A DNA stretch of 64,000 bases from the NCBI RefSeq assembly GCF_001982635.1, contig NZ_MKFI01000006.1, positions 169,113 to 233,112 on the forward strand, in the 5' to 3' direction. The stretch's first letter is position 1. Each line of letters begins with the position of its first letter. Under the pieces are notes generated by a model, which saw nothing but the letters and a program-made list of their open reading frames with translations, was not told where the DNA came from and made no database searches. The DNA comes from Bradyrhizobium mercantei (GTDB taxonomy: Bacteria > Pseudomonadota > Alphaproteobacteria > Rhizobiales > Xanthobacteraceae). Below, in pieces: positions 52,198 through 60,699 of the stretch. The translations under genes and the position numbers were made by a program.

Positions 52198-52854
52198 CTA
52201 GTAAGTTATTGCCTTTATTGCGAGTTCTGTACGGTTCTTGACCTGGCATTTCTCCAGGATCGTGCTGACATAGTTCTTCACGGTTCCCTCAGCCAAATGC
52301 AGCTGCTCGCCGATCTCGGTATTGCTCTTGCCCTCGACGATCAGCGTGAGAATTTCATTCTCCCGTGCCGTCAGGCCGTCGCGAACCGGCAGCTTCGCCG
52401 AGACGCGCGGACCGCGCAGCCGCTTGAACTCGTCGAGGATGCGCGCGGCGACGCTCGGCGAAAGCCCGGACTGGCCGTTGATCACGGCGCGGATCGTCGA
52501 GGCGATCTCCTCCATCCTGGCATCCTTCAGGAGATAGGCCTTCGCACCCGCGCTGACTGCTTCGAAGATCAGATCGTTGGTCTCGAATGTGGTCAGCACG
52601 ACGATATGGGTCTGCGGCAGCTCGCGCAGAATCCGCTGGGTCGCTGCGATACCGTCGACGCGCGGCATCTGCAGGTCCATCAGGATGACGTCCGGCCGAT
52701 AGCGGCGCGCAAACTCGATCGCCTGCTCGCCGTCGGAGGCACCGGGAAGGATCTCGAAATCGTCGTTCTGCTGGGCAAGCAGTGTGGCGATACCTTCCCT
52801 GATGAGCGTCTGATCCTCGGCGATCAGCACCCGTACTTTCTCAATCCTGCTCAC
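52198..52854 (-). CDS. NarL/FixJ-type response regulator
   Basis: This is a 218-residue regulator with a receiver domain (about 6-122; phosphorylated Asp60 in VILMDLQMP, Thr in VVLTTF, Lys in YLLKDA) and a LuxR-type helix-turn-helix (about 150-215; LTARENEILTLIVEGKSNTEIGEQL and GTVKNYVSTILEKCQVKNRTEL). The start is a GTG at 52854. The cognate sensor kinase lies just upstream on the same strand, 108 bases away, with a palindromic element in the gap. Confidence 0.94.
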   Translation of the reverse strand: MSRIEKVRVLIAEDQTLIREGIATLLAQQNDDFEILPGASDGEQAIEFARRYRPDVILMDLQMPRVDGIAATQRILRELPQTHIVVLTTFETNDLIFEAVSAGAKAYLLKDARMEEIASTIRAVINGQSGLSPSVAARILDEFKRLRGPRVSAKLPVRDGLTARENEILTLIVEGKSNTEIGEQLHLAEGTVKNYVSTILEKCQVKNRTELAIKAITY

Positions 52855-52897
52855 GGGCTTCCGTCATCCTCTCGAAGGTCCAATTGTCTCGTTGGTC

Positions 52898-52942
52898 GCG
52901 TTTTCTTAACGCGAACCGGTACCCACTTCGCTCGAAAACGCT
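52898..52942. repeat. 45-bp palindromic element, copy 2
   Basis: This copy differs from the one at 22017-22061 at two of 45 positions (T to A at position 11, T to C at position 25). It sits between the histidine kinase stop and the response regulator start, inside what should be one transcript, so it may alter relative expression of kinase and regulator. Confidence 0.85.
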
Positions 52943-52962
52943 CCGATTGCGCGGCAACGCCA

Positions 52963-54033
52963 TCAATCGGCCAGCACGCCTGCGGATCCGGCCGGCGGCA
53001 CCGCCACGGGGAGCGATATCCGGACCAGCGTACCCTGCCCGGGCGCGCTCTCCACCGCGCAGCTTCCGCCGACAAGTTCAGCAAATTCGGCCATTCCAAT
53101 CAATCCGAAATGTCCGGGATGAGGGACCGCGGGGTCGAAGCCGCGGCCGTCATCGCGGATCTCGACAACGAGCTTCCGGCCGACTGCTGCCGGCTCGTCA
53201 TAGGCATGAAAAGAAACGCGGCGCGCCTGCGCATGGGCCTGAACATTGCGCAGCGCCTCGCTGAGGATGCGTTGTACGGTCAAACCGCAATCGCGCAAGC
53301 CGGCCCGCGCCGCTTCGTCGATCTGGATCGAGACCCTGACGCCGCTGCGTGTGGCGAAGTCGCTCAGAAGCCCCTCGACGTCAGGATCAAGCTTCAAATC
53401 GTCGGGCGTGCGCAGGCGGTCGATCGCTTCGCGGGCCCGCGAGAGGCCGCTCGCCGCGGCATCTTCCGCCGTCGCGAGGCTGTCCGCCACCCGCGCGGGA
53501 TCGGCCGACAGATAATGCCTGATCAGCCGAATCTGGGTCAGCAGCGCCACGATCGAATGCACCAGCGTATCGTGCAGATCGCGCGCCAGCCGAAGCCGCG
53601 TCCGCGCCAGCGAGGCAAAGCGCACCTCCGCGCTCGCCGCCTCGAGCTGCTGCTCCATCAGCCGCCGCGCCCGGCGTTCGCTGCCGAGCAGCGTCTCGAC
53701 CTGTCGTCCGGCAAAGTCCGGCATGGCGATGACGAAGTAGTGTGACAGGGCGCCATTCCACCGCACGACCGCGGTCATCGGCTGCGTGATGTCAGGCGAT
53801 GCGCCACGCACACCGGCCAGCGCGATCATGTCCCGCTGGCCCCTCGCAAGCGCCGCCAGCTCGGCCTCCATGCCGACCAGCAGCATGCACTCGCAGCAAT
53901 CGACGCCGATTGCGGGAAGCCATTCGACCAGCCGCCCCATCTTCCGCTGCATGCTCCGGTCGGCCCCGATGACGGCAAGACCGATGACGTCGGCTTCTGC
54001 GGCCGCAAGCAAGTCCGCGCTCAGATCGATCAT
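52963..54033 (-). CDS. Soluble HisKA_3 sensor histidine kinase
   Basis: This is a 356-residue kinase without any membrane helix. The N-terminal sensor region (about 1-115) looks PAS-like and contains a cysteine cluster, VDCCECM (Cys46, Cys47, Cys49). The HisKA_3 helix carries the phospho-acceptor His154 in RLRLARDLHDTLVHSI. The ATPase domain has EALRNVQAHA, DDGRGFD and GHFGLIGM. It is the partner of the downstream NarL-type regulator. The cysteines suggest redox, metal or haem sensing in the cytoplasm, which is an inference. Confidence 0.93.
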   Translation of the reverse strand: MIDLSADLLAAAEADVIGLAVIGADRSMQRKMGRLVEWLPAIGVDCCECMLLVGMEAELAALARGQRDMIALAGVRGASPDITQPMTAVVRWNGALSHYFVIAMPDFAGRQVETLLGSERRARRLMEQQLEAASAEVRFASLARTRLRLARDLHDTLVHSIVALLTQIRLIRHYLSADPARVADSLATAEDAAASGLSRAREAIDRLRTPDDLKLDPDVEGLLSDFATRSGVRVSIQIDEAARAGLRDCGLTVQRILSEALRNVQAHAQARRVSFHAYDEPAAVGRKLVVEIRDDGRGFDPAVPHPGHFGLIGMAEFAELVGGSCAVESAPGQGTLVRISLPVAVPPAGSAGVLAD

Positions 54034-54281
54034 GCGTTGCCCATCAACTCAGCGAGCAGCCCACTCTGGGGTAAGCCAGCAGCCGCCGCAAACGAATATG
54101 ACTTTCGTCACAACTGATCCTGACTTTCGTCAGATGCCGCCGCCGCTCGAAATGCGGTTCTGTCGTACGGATGAGCAACAGCGCAAGCCATGTTGTGCCA
54201 CATGCCGGTGTCCATGACGATGCCGGCCCGGCGCCGGGCTTTGCCGAAGGCCGCGCCAGTCGACCGGAATGTGAGCTGACA

Positions 54282-54590
54282 ATGGGGTCCGCGCCACGGA
54301 AATCGTCGCGCATCGAGCTGCGCATGTTGGCGGAAGCCGAGAAGCCTGCGCGACGCCGGCGCCTGAGCGCGACCCAGAAACTGGCGTTGCAGGAAGCGCT
54401 GACCGGCCGCCTCCAGCTCTACCCGCGCGGATATGCCGCGAGCAAGACCGGACCGTTCCACTCGCGACGCGCGATTCTCGGACTGGTGCGCGCCGGCCTG
54501 ATGAGCCTCAGCGCCACCGCGCGCTACGCGGCCGTGACCAGGCGCGCGCGGGAAATGTATGCGGCTCCGGCTGCAGATGCGGAGGTCTAG
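54282..54590 (+). CDS. Hypothetical basic protein
   Basis: The frame is open from 54171, but I prefer the ATG at 54282, giving 102 residues. The protein is strongly basic, with the segments EKPARRRRLSATQKLALQEALTGRLQLYPRGYAASKTGPFHSRRAILGLVRAGLM suggesting a small DNA-binding or ribosome-associated helical domain. The middle part (LQLYPRGYAASKTGPFHSRRA) resembles DNA-binding wing regions, but I do not recognise a family. It diverges from the histidine kinase gene and is convergent with the RidA operon. The ribosome-binding site is weak. Confidence 0.55.
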   Translation: MGSAPRKSSRIELRMLAEAEKPARRRRLSATQKLALQEALTGRLQLYPRGYAASKTGPFHSRRAILGLVRAGLMSLSATARYAAVTRRAREMYAAPAADAEV

Positions 54591-54610
54591 CGCCGAAGCC
54601 GCTTGATGCT

Positions 54611-54958
54611 CTAGCCCTTGAGCGCGGTCACCACCACCTCGATCAGCGCACCACCGCCGAGATCGGCGACGCCGACGGTCGCGCGCGCAGGCAGGTCGTC
54701 GGCGAAGAACTCGGTCCAGGCCGCGTCCATCTCCTTCTTCTTCGACAGGTCGGTCACGAAGATCGAGGCACTGACGACGCGCGAGGCGTCCGTGCCGGCC
54801 TGCTTCAGATAGCCCGAGATCTTGCCGAGGATGTTGCGGGTCTGCTCGCCCATCGACACGCTGGTGTCGTCGGCGATCGTGCCGCCGACGAACACGAAGC
54901 CATTGGCTTCGACGGCGCGATGCATGATCGGCGTGCGGATGCTGCGGGTAATGGTCAT
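54611..54958 (-). CDS. RidA family (YjgF) imine/enamine deaminase
   Basis: This 115-residue trimeric deaminase clears reactive enamine/imine intermediates. Family motifs include GFVFVGGTIADD, EQTRNILGKISGYLKQAG, VVSASIFVTDL and the active-site region LPARATVGVADL with the conserved Arg. It is the last gene of the oxidase operon and follows the upstream FAD oxidase by seven bases. Imines are the products of DadA-type amine oxidation, so its presence fits the pathway. Confidence 0.95.
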   Translation of the reverse strand: MTITRSIRTPIMHRAVEANGFVFVGGTIADDTSVSMGEQTRNILGKISGYLKQAGTDASRVVSASIFVTDLSKKKEMDAAWTEFFADDLPARATVGVADLGGGALIEVVVTALKG

Positions 54959-54965
54959 GATGTCC

Positions 54966-56093
54966 TCATCTCTGGGGTTGGGAGCTATGGAAGCGGTCGA
55001 TGCCGAGATCGCCGATCCGGGTCTGGGTGCCGCCGTTCACGATCAACTCGGTCATCACAGCGCCTGCGGCGGGACCGAGCTGAAAGCCGTGCATCGAAAA
55101 GCCGAACTGGTGATAGAGCCCCTTGTGCCGGGCACTCGGCCCGAGCACCGGCAAATCGTCCCTGGTGCGGGCCTCGATGCCGGCCCAGGCGCGCGTGATC
55201 ATCGCGGCGCGCATCACCGGAAACAGCTCGAACACGGTGCGCGCACTCACCGCGAGGCTGCGCCAATCGAGCATGGTCTCGTTGCGGTCCTGATCCGGCA
55301 CCGCCAGGTGGCCGCCGCCGATCAGCACGGTTCCGTTGGCGAATTGCTTGAACGACAGTTTGCGGCCGCGCAGGATCACGACGGGATCGATGAAATGCTG
55401 CACCCGTGAGGTGATCATCAGCATCGGCGCCACCGTTTCAACCGGGACCGGTTCGCCAAGGCTGGCGGCGATCCGCCCGGCCCAGGCGCCGGCGGCGTTC
55501 ACGAGGACCGGCGCCGCATAAGTGTCGGCGCCGACGTCGACCTGCCAGAGCCCGTCGTGCTGGCGGACGTTGCTTGCGGCGATACCTTCGCGCACCGTGG
55601 CGCCGAGCGCGGCGGCCTTGCGGCGGAACGCCGTGGTGGTTTGCGCCGGATTGGCTGCACCATCGCGCCGCGAGACCACGCCGCCGGGACAGGTTTCGGC
55701 CACGGCGGGGACCAGCCGCCGCAGTTCGGCGGCATCGATCAGCTCCTCATGGGTGAAGCCGAGTGCGTTCAACTCCGCGACCCGGGCGCGGCAATTTTCC
55801 AGCTCCGCGGCATTCTCGGCGACCAGCACCTGGCCGTGGCTCTCGAAGCTGCAATCGTCGTCGACCAGTTGCTCGATCCGCGCCCATATCTCCATCGAGC
55901 GGATCGAGAGCGGGATCTCGGCGACATGCCTTGCAAGTTGCCGCACCCCGCCGGCATTCACGCCGGAGGCGTGCCGCCCGGCATAGTCCTTTTCGATCAG
56001 CACCGGCTTCATTCCAGCCAGGCACATGTGAAGCGCGGTCGAGCATCCGTGGATGCCGCCACCCACGATGATGGCGTCCGCAAGCCTCGTCAT
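54966..56093 (-). CDS. FAD-dependent amine oxidase (DadA/opine oxidase subunit B-like)
   Basis: The start is the ATG at 56093 (MTRLADAIIVGGGIHGC), which overlaps the previous gene's stop (ATGA), giving 375 residues. Residues 8-16 form the FAD-binding motif IIVGGGIHG. HASGVNAGGVRQL and FSMHGFQLGPAAGAVMTEL are typical of the sarcosine/D-amino-acid oxidase fold. With the preceding BFD-type flavoprotein and the small ferredoxin it makes a heterotrimer of the HcnABC, opine oxidase or D-hydroxyproline dehydrogenase type. The substrate should be a secondary amine. Confidence 0.92.
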   Translation of the reverse strand: MTRLADAIIVGGGIHGCSTALHMCLAGMKPVLIEKDYAGRHASGVNAGGVRQLARHVAEIPLSIRSMEIWARIEQLVDDDCSFESHGQVLVAENAAELENCRARVAELNALGFTHEELIDAAELRRLVPAVAETCPGGVVSRRDGAANPAQTTTAFRRKAAALGATVREGIAASNVRQHDGLWQVDVGADTYAAPVLVNAAGAWAGRIAASLGEPVPVETVAPMLMITSRVQHFIDPVVILRGRKLSFKQFANGTVLIGGGHLAVPDQDRNETMLDWRSLAVSARTVFELFPVMRAAMITRAWAGIEARTRDDLPVLGPSARHKGLYHQFGFSMHGFQLGPAAGAVMTELIVNGGTQTRIGDLGIDRFHSSQPQR

Positions 56094-57523
56094 CCGCGCA
56101 CCACCGCTTTGACGTCGGCCTCCGTCTGCGGCATCGCCGCAAGCTCCGCCAGCGTGATCGGCTTCACCGGCGCGCGCAGCCGGTAGTAGCCGATGTCCTG
56201 CGGGCTCTTGCCGCGCGCCTGGGCCATCAGCTGGGTCACGGTGAGACCGCAAAGACGCCCCTGGCAAGGCCCCATGCCGGTGCGACGATAGGCCTTGAGC
56301 TGGTTCGGACCTGTCGCACCGATGGCCACCGCGTCGAGAATGTCCTTGGCCGACACCTCCTCGCAGCGGCAGACGATCGTATCGCCCGACGGGATCCGAA
56401 ACTGCGGCGCCGGACGGAACAACACGTCGAGAAAGCTGCGGCCGCGTTCGGCCTGCGCCAGCGCCGTTCTGAGTACATTCTCGGCGGCGAGTTTCGCGGT
56501 GGCGGCCGGTGCGAGCGCCTCGATTGCGGCGCGCGCGGCGATGCGGCCACGCGCCACCGCAACGGTGGCGCCGCCGATGCCGGCGCCGTCGCCTGCGATA
56601 GCAATGCCAGCAACAGACGTGTTGCCGTCGGCATCGAGCAGCGGCGACCAGCACAGCTGCCGGTCGTCCCAGCGATGCTCGATCCCTGCCGCCATCGCGA
56701 GATTGACGTTCGGCACGACGCCCTGATGCAGCAGCAGCAGGTCCACCGGAATCGTCTCGCGCCGTCCGCCGGCGACATAGCTCACGCTCGCAAGCTGGCC
56801 CTCGCCGGCGGCGGCGAGCTCGCTGACCCCGGTGGTCACCGGGACGCGCGCCTTCACCTCCCGCATCATCGCGAGACCCTTGGCGAAGTAGGGCGATGTC
56901 ACGAAGTCGAGGACGTGGGGCAATGCCGCAAGATAATTGCGGCGCTCGGTCGTATCCAGGATGCGATCAATCCGGCCGCCGAGGCGAAGGATCTGGGCCG
57001 CCAGCAGCCACAGCAGCGGCCCTTGGCCGGCGATCACGGTGCGACCGTCCGGCACCAGACCCGACGACTTCAACATGGTCTGGGCGGCACCCGCAGTCAT
57101 CACGCCCGGCAGCGTCCAGCCGGGAATTGGAAATGGCCGCTCCAGCGCGCCGGTCGCGAGTATCACGCGCCGCGCCTTGATGAAGGACGACATGCCGCCG
57201 ACCGAGACGCCGATCTCGAGCTGGCGATCAAGGCTCCAGACCGTTGCGCGGTGAACGATCTCGGCGCCGCTCGCCTGCACCTCGGCGACAAGATCGGCGC
57301 CCGCCCAATAGTCGGCCCCCAGTTGCTCTGGCGCCTTCACCGGCGTCGACGCGATGGCGCGCCATACCTGGCCCCCGGGGCCGGCATTCTCGTCGACCAG
57401 CAGCGTCGACAGGCCGGCCCCCGCCGCCATCGCGGTGGCGGCAAGGCCCGCCGGGCCCGCTCCGATCACCACGACGTCATACGTGTCGCGACCAGGGGTC
57501 GTCGTCACAAGGCTCGTCGTCAT
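56090..57523 (-). CDS. NAD(P)/FAD oxidoreductase with BFD iron-sulphur domain (HcnB/opine oxidase A-like)
   Basis: This is a 477-residue protein starting at the ATG at 57523. The FAD motif VVVIGAGPAGLAATA lies near residue 16, a second nucleotide-binding region with VIAGQGPLLWLLAAQIL lies in the middle, and AIAGDGAGIGG closes the flavoprotein part. The C-terminal bacterioferritin-associated-ferredoxin domain has the [2Fe-2S] ligands CRCEEVSAKD and GPCQGRLCG. This matches the alpha subunit of opine oxidases, hydrogen cyanide synthase HcnB and D-hydroxyproline dehydrogenases. ATGA overlaps join it to the genes on both sides. Confidence 0.92.
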   Translation of the reverse strand: MTTSLVTTTPGRDTYDVVVIGAGPAGLAATAMAAGAGLSTLLVDENAGPGGQVWRAIASTPVKAPEQLGADYWAGADLVAEVQASGAEIVHRATVWSLDRQLEIGVSVGGMSSFIKARRVILATGALERPFPIPGWTLPGVMTAGAAQTMLKSSGLVPDGRTVIAGQGPLLWLLAAQILRLGGRIDRILDTTERRNYLAALPHVLDFVTSPYFAKGLAMMREVKARVPVTTGVSELAAAGEGQLASVSYVAGGRRETIPVDLLLLHQGVVPNVNLAMAAGIEHRWDDRQLCWSPLLDADGNTSVAGIAIAGDGAGIGGATVAVARGRIAARAAIEALAPAATAKLAAENVLRTALAQAERGRSFLDVLFRPAPQFRIPSGDTIVCRCEEVSAKDILDAVAIGATGPNQLKAYRRTGMGPCQGRLCGLTVTQLMAQARGKSPQDIGYYRLRAPVKPITLAELAAMPQTEADVKAVVRG

Positions 57524-57816
57524 CGGCCGATCTCCCGCTTGCCCTTCTGGATTTCGATCTGCATGCCGTCGGCCACCGGTACGAGGCAGCCCTGGCGATT
57601 GCCGACGCCGTCGATGGTGACGAGGCAGTCGAAGCACACCCCCATCATGCAATAAGGCAGCCGCGGCGCGCCGCTGACCGCGGTAGCGCGCCGCACGTCG
57701 CGGCCCGACGCCAATAGCGCCGAGGAAACCGTGTCCCCCTGCCGCGCCTCGAGGGCCGCACCGTCGACGAGGATCTGCACGCGTGGCCGGTTGTCTTGAT
57801 CGATACGTTTGAACAT
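57520..57816 (-). CDS. (2Fe-2S) ferredoxin-like subunit (HcnA-like)
   Basis: This is a 98-residue protein starting at the ATG at 57816 (MFKRIDQDNRPRV). It has the Fer2_4 fold of HcnA-type subunits. The cluster ligands are visible in the pattern C-x4-C-x2-C-x11-C within YCMMGVCFDCLVTIDG and GNRQGCLVPV. It would pass electrons between the flavin subunits and the respiratory chain. Its stop codon overlaps the next start by four bases, so stoichiometric expression is likely. Confidence 0.92.
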   Translation of the reverse strand: MFKRIDQDNRPRVQILVDGAALEARQGDTVSSALLASGRDVRRATAVSGAPRLPYCMMGVCFDCLVTIDGVGNRQGCLVPVADGMQIEIQKGKREIGR

Positions 57817-57825
57817 GTGCTGCCT

Positions 57826-57855
57826 CTTCAATGCGTGCCTCTTCAATGCGTGCCT
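57826..57855. repeat. 15-bp tandem duplication at the end of the second DadA gene
   Basis: CTTCAATGCGTGCCT occurs twice in direct tandem. On the coding (minus) strand the unit contains the sequence encoding the last codons and TGA stop of the upstream oxidase gene, so the stop region is duplicated just before the ferredoxin gene. This is probably a recent slippage event. Confidence 0.9.
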
Positions 57856-58979
57856 GGGCCCGGCGCGGTGGCGGCGCCGAAACGGCGGGCCGAGAACGCC
57901 CCCACCAGATCCGGATCGAGCGTGCCGGCGGTGACCATCCGCGCGATGTCGAAGGCATGGTTGGATGCGAGGGTCACGCCCGAATGGCAGCAGGCGACGA
58001 ACGCGCCGGGCGCGCGCTCCGACTGGTCGTAGATCGGAAAGCCGTCCCGCGACATCACGCGGATGCCGGCCCAGGCGCGGACGACGTTGAGGCGCGCGAG
58101 ATGCGGGAACATGCGCTGCGCGCGATCCGCCATCACCGCGCTCACCGCATGATTGACCGTGCGATCATCGAGCTGCTCTTCCCGGCTGTCGCCGATCATC
58201 ACCGTGCCCTCGTCGGTCTGCCGCACGGTGGTCAGCGGGTGCGGAAGGAACGGGACGGTGCGCTCGGTCACGACGATCTGCCCGCGCGTCGGCTCCATCG
58301 GCGCGAACAGCCCGACCATCGGTGCCAGCGTCTGATTGGCGTTGCCGGCCGCCAGCACGACCTTGGCCGCGTGGATTTCGCCCTGCGGCGTCGAGAGCCT
58401 GAATTCGCCGCCGTCGCGGGCAATCGCGGACACCGGCCGCTCCGGCAGATAGTCGACGCCGAACAGCTTCATGCCGGTATGAAAGGCGCGGAAGGTGCGC
58501 AGGGAATTCACATGGCCGTCGAGCGGACAGAAGCTGCCGCCCGAGACTTCGGGGCCGATCAGCGGCAGCATCTTCTTGACCGCGGATGCCGACAGCATTT
58601 CCATCCGGTAGTCGGCGGCGCCGACCTGGTTATGCATGCGCGTGACGAGCTGGCCGCGCTGCGCGAACTCGTCCTCGCCGAGCGTCAGATGAAACCCGCC
58701 GTTCTGTTGCAGCGCGACGTCGAGGCCGGTCTGGTCCTTCAATTCGGCCGCAAGCCGGCCCCACCCTTCCGACGCCCGCACGGTCCAGCCGGTATAGGCC
58801 GGCATGCCGAGCCCCTTGCTCTGCACCCAGACCAGCGCAAAGTTTGCGCGCGACGCGCGTTTGGCGATGTCGCCCTCGTCGAGCACGGCGACCGTCTTGC
58901 CGAGCCGGCCAAGTCCCCAGGCGATTGCGGAGCCGAGCAGGCCGCCGCCGACGACAGCGACGTCATAGTCCTTGTGCAT
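57843..58979 (-). CDS. FAD-dependent oxidoreductase (DadA family), second copy
   Basis: This 378-residue protein has the FAD-binding motif VAVVGGGLLGSAIAWGL at its start and sarcosine/D-amino-acid oxidase features, including ANFALVWVQSKG and AWAGIRVMSRDGFPIYDQ. It differs markedly from the other DadA-type protein of the operon (54966-56093), so the two are not a recent duplication. It may act on the same substrate as a stand-alone dehydrogenase, or on the product. It follows the permease gene by eight bases. Confidence 0.9.
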   Translation of the reverse strand: MHKDYDVAVVGGGLLGSAIAWGLGRLGKTVAVLDEGDIAKRASRANFALVWVQSKGLGMPAYTGWTVRASEGWGRLAAELKDQTGLDVALQQNGGFHLTLGEDEFAQRGQLVTRMHNQVGAADYRMEMLSASAVKKMLPLIGPEVSGGSFCPLDGHVNSLRTFRAFHTGMKLFGVDYLPERPVSAIARDGGEFRLSTPQGEIHAAKVVLAAGNANQTLAPMVGLFAPMEPTRGQIVVTERTVPFLPHPLTTVRQTDEGTVMIGDSREEQLDDRTVNHAVSAVMADRAQRMFPHLARLNVVRAWAGIRVMSRDGFPIYDQSERAPGAFVACCHSGVTLASNHAFDIARMVTAGTLDPDLVGAFSARRFGAATAPGPGTH

Positions 58980-58987
58980 GGGTTCTC

Positions 58988-59794
58988 CTATCGCCCCGGA
59001 TCGCTCTTGCCCGCGAGCACACGGTCGAGCCCGTAGAAGCGGTCGAGCAGGATCAGCGCGGTCATGGTGATCGCGATCACGCTCGCAGATACCGACGTCA
59101 CCAGCGGATCGATGTTGTCCTGGATGTAGAGGAACATGCGGACCGGCAGGGTTTCGGTGCCCGGCGCTGCCAGGAACACGGTCATGGTCAGATCGTCAAA
59201 GGACTGGATGAAGGCGAGCGCCCAGCCGCTGATCACGCCGGGCAGGATCAGTGGCAGGGTCACGCGACGAAACAGCGTCCAGCCGCCGGCGCCGAGCGAG
59301 ACGGCGGCCATCTCGATCGAGCGGTCCATGCCCGTTGTGGCCGCCAAGGTCAGGCGCAGCGCGAACGGAAACACCACGATGACGTGGGCAACCAGCAGCG
59401 CCGCGAAACTCCCGCCCATGCCGATCGAGGTGAAGAAGCGCAGGAACGCGATGCCCAGCACCACATGCGGGATCATCAACGGCGACAGGAACAGCGCCAT
59501 CAGCGCCTCGCGGCCGCGAAATTGATAGCGGGCGATCGCCAGCGCCACCGGCACCGCGAACAGCAACGCGACGAAGGAGGACAGCATGCCGAGCCCGAGG
59601 CTGATCCAGAAGGCGTGAACGAATTCTGGATAGTTCGCGATCTCCCTGAACCAGCGCAGCGAGAAGCCATGGGTCGGAAGCGACAGGAACCCTTCGGGCG
59701 TGAACGCGACCAGGCAGACCACGACGATCGGTGCCAGCATGACGACAACGAAGATCGTGTGAAAGGCGAGCGCCAGCGGGCCGTTGGTTCTCAT
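58988..59794 (-). CDS. ABC transporter permease (PotC-like)
   Basis: This 268-residue inner-membrane protein has six predicted helices and is of the spermidine/putrescine (PotC) class. The EAA loop docking to the ATPase is MAAVSLGAGGWTLFRRVTLPLILPGV, and TTGMDRSIEMAAVSLGAGG precedes it. It would form the membrane channel with the other permease. The start ATG overlaps the stop of the first permease by four bases. Confidence 0.93.
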   Translation of the reverse strand: MRTNGPLALAFHTIFVVVMLAPIVVVCLVAFTPEGFLSLPTHGFSLRWFREIANYPEFVHAFWISLGLGMLSSFVALLFAVPVALAIARYQFRGREALMALFLSPLMIPHVVLGIAFLRFFTSIGMGGSFAALLVAHVIVVFPFALRLTLAATTGMDRSIEMAAVSLGAGGWTLFRRVTLPLILPGVISGWALAFIQSFDDLTMTVFLAAPGTETLPVRMFLYIQDNIDPLVTSVSASVIAITMTALILLDRFYGLDRVLAGKSDPGR

Positions 59795-60699
59795 CGGAAC
59801 ACCTCGGCATAGCGCCGCTCGATCAGCGCGTTGCTGCCGACGACGATGAGCGCCAGCGCCACCAGAAGCAGGACCGCGACCGCCGCGCCGAGCGGCCAGT
59901 TCAGCGTGTTGAGGAATTCGTCATAGGCGAGCGTCGCGGCGACCTTGAGCCGCCGGCCGCCGATGATCGCAGGCGTGGCGAAGGCGCTGGCCGACAGCGA
60001 GAACACGATGATCGCCCCGGACAGTACGCCCGGCATGATCTGCGGCAGGATAATGCGGCGGATGATGGTGAAGGCGCCGGCGCCGAGCGACATCGCGGCG
60101 TTCTCGATCTGCGGGTCGACGCGCTGCAATGCGACCCAGACCGAAAGCACCATGAACGGCATCATGACATGGGCAAGCGCGACCACGATGCCGGTTTCGG
60201 TGAACATGAAAGGCAGCGGCGCATTGATCAGGCCGAGCGAGATCAAGAGCTTGTTGACGAGCCCGTTGTTGCCGCCGAACAGCAGCGCCCAGCCCAGCGT
60301 GCGCGCCACCACCGAGATCAACAGCGGGCCGAGGATCAGCAGCATGAAGAAGCCTTTCCAGCGTCCGCTCATGCGGTTGAGGATGTAGGCCTCCGGTGCG
60401 CCGAGAACCGCGGTGATCGCCGTCGCGAGCAGCGCGATCCGGAACGTGCGCCAGAACATCTCCGCGTAGTAGGGATCGCTCGCGATCTCGCGCCAGTTCT
60501 TCAGGATGAAGACCGGCTCGATGCCCTTGTACTGGCCCCAATCGTGAAACGAGAGCATCACGGTCATGGCCAGCGGGATCACCAGCACGCCGACGAACAG
60601 CATCAGTGCCGGCGCGCTCAAGAGCCATGGCGTGCCCGCCGCACTCGGCTCGGACGATGCCACGACCGCCTGCGGCGCGGTGGTGCCGACGGTGCTCAT
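59791..60699 (-). CDS. ABC transporter permease (PotB-like)
   Basis: I place the start at the ATG at 60699 (MSTVGTTAPQ), overlapping the ATPase gene's stop by four bases, which gives 302 residues. The frame is open further upstream inside the ATPase gene, but that part is a shadow. A polar N-terminus is followed by six helices and the EAA-loop NAAMSLGAGAFTIIRRIILPQIMPGV. It pairs with the PotC-like permease. Confidence 0.93.
   Translation of the reverse strand: MSTVGTTAPQAVVASSEPSAAGTPWLLSAPALMLFVGVLVIPLAMTVMLSFHDWGQYKGIEPVFILKNWREIASDPYYAEMFWRTFRIALLATAITAVLGAPEAYILNRMSGRWKGFFMLLILGPLLISVVARTLGWALLFGGNNGLVNKLLISLGLINAPLPFMFTETGIVVALAHVMMPFMVLSVWVALQRVDPQIENAAMSLGAGAFTIIRRIILPQIMPGVLSGAIIVFSLSASAFATPAIIGGRRLKVAATLAYDEFLNTLNWPLGAAVAVLLLVALALIVVGSNALIERRYAEVFR

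Noticed and set aside
56094..57958. Upstream extensions of the minus-strand oxidase frames
   Set aside because: The longer frames run through neighbouring genes in other phases. The ATGA-overlapping starts with flavin-binding motifs directly after them fit the operon.
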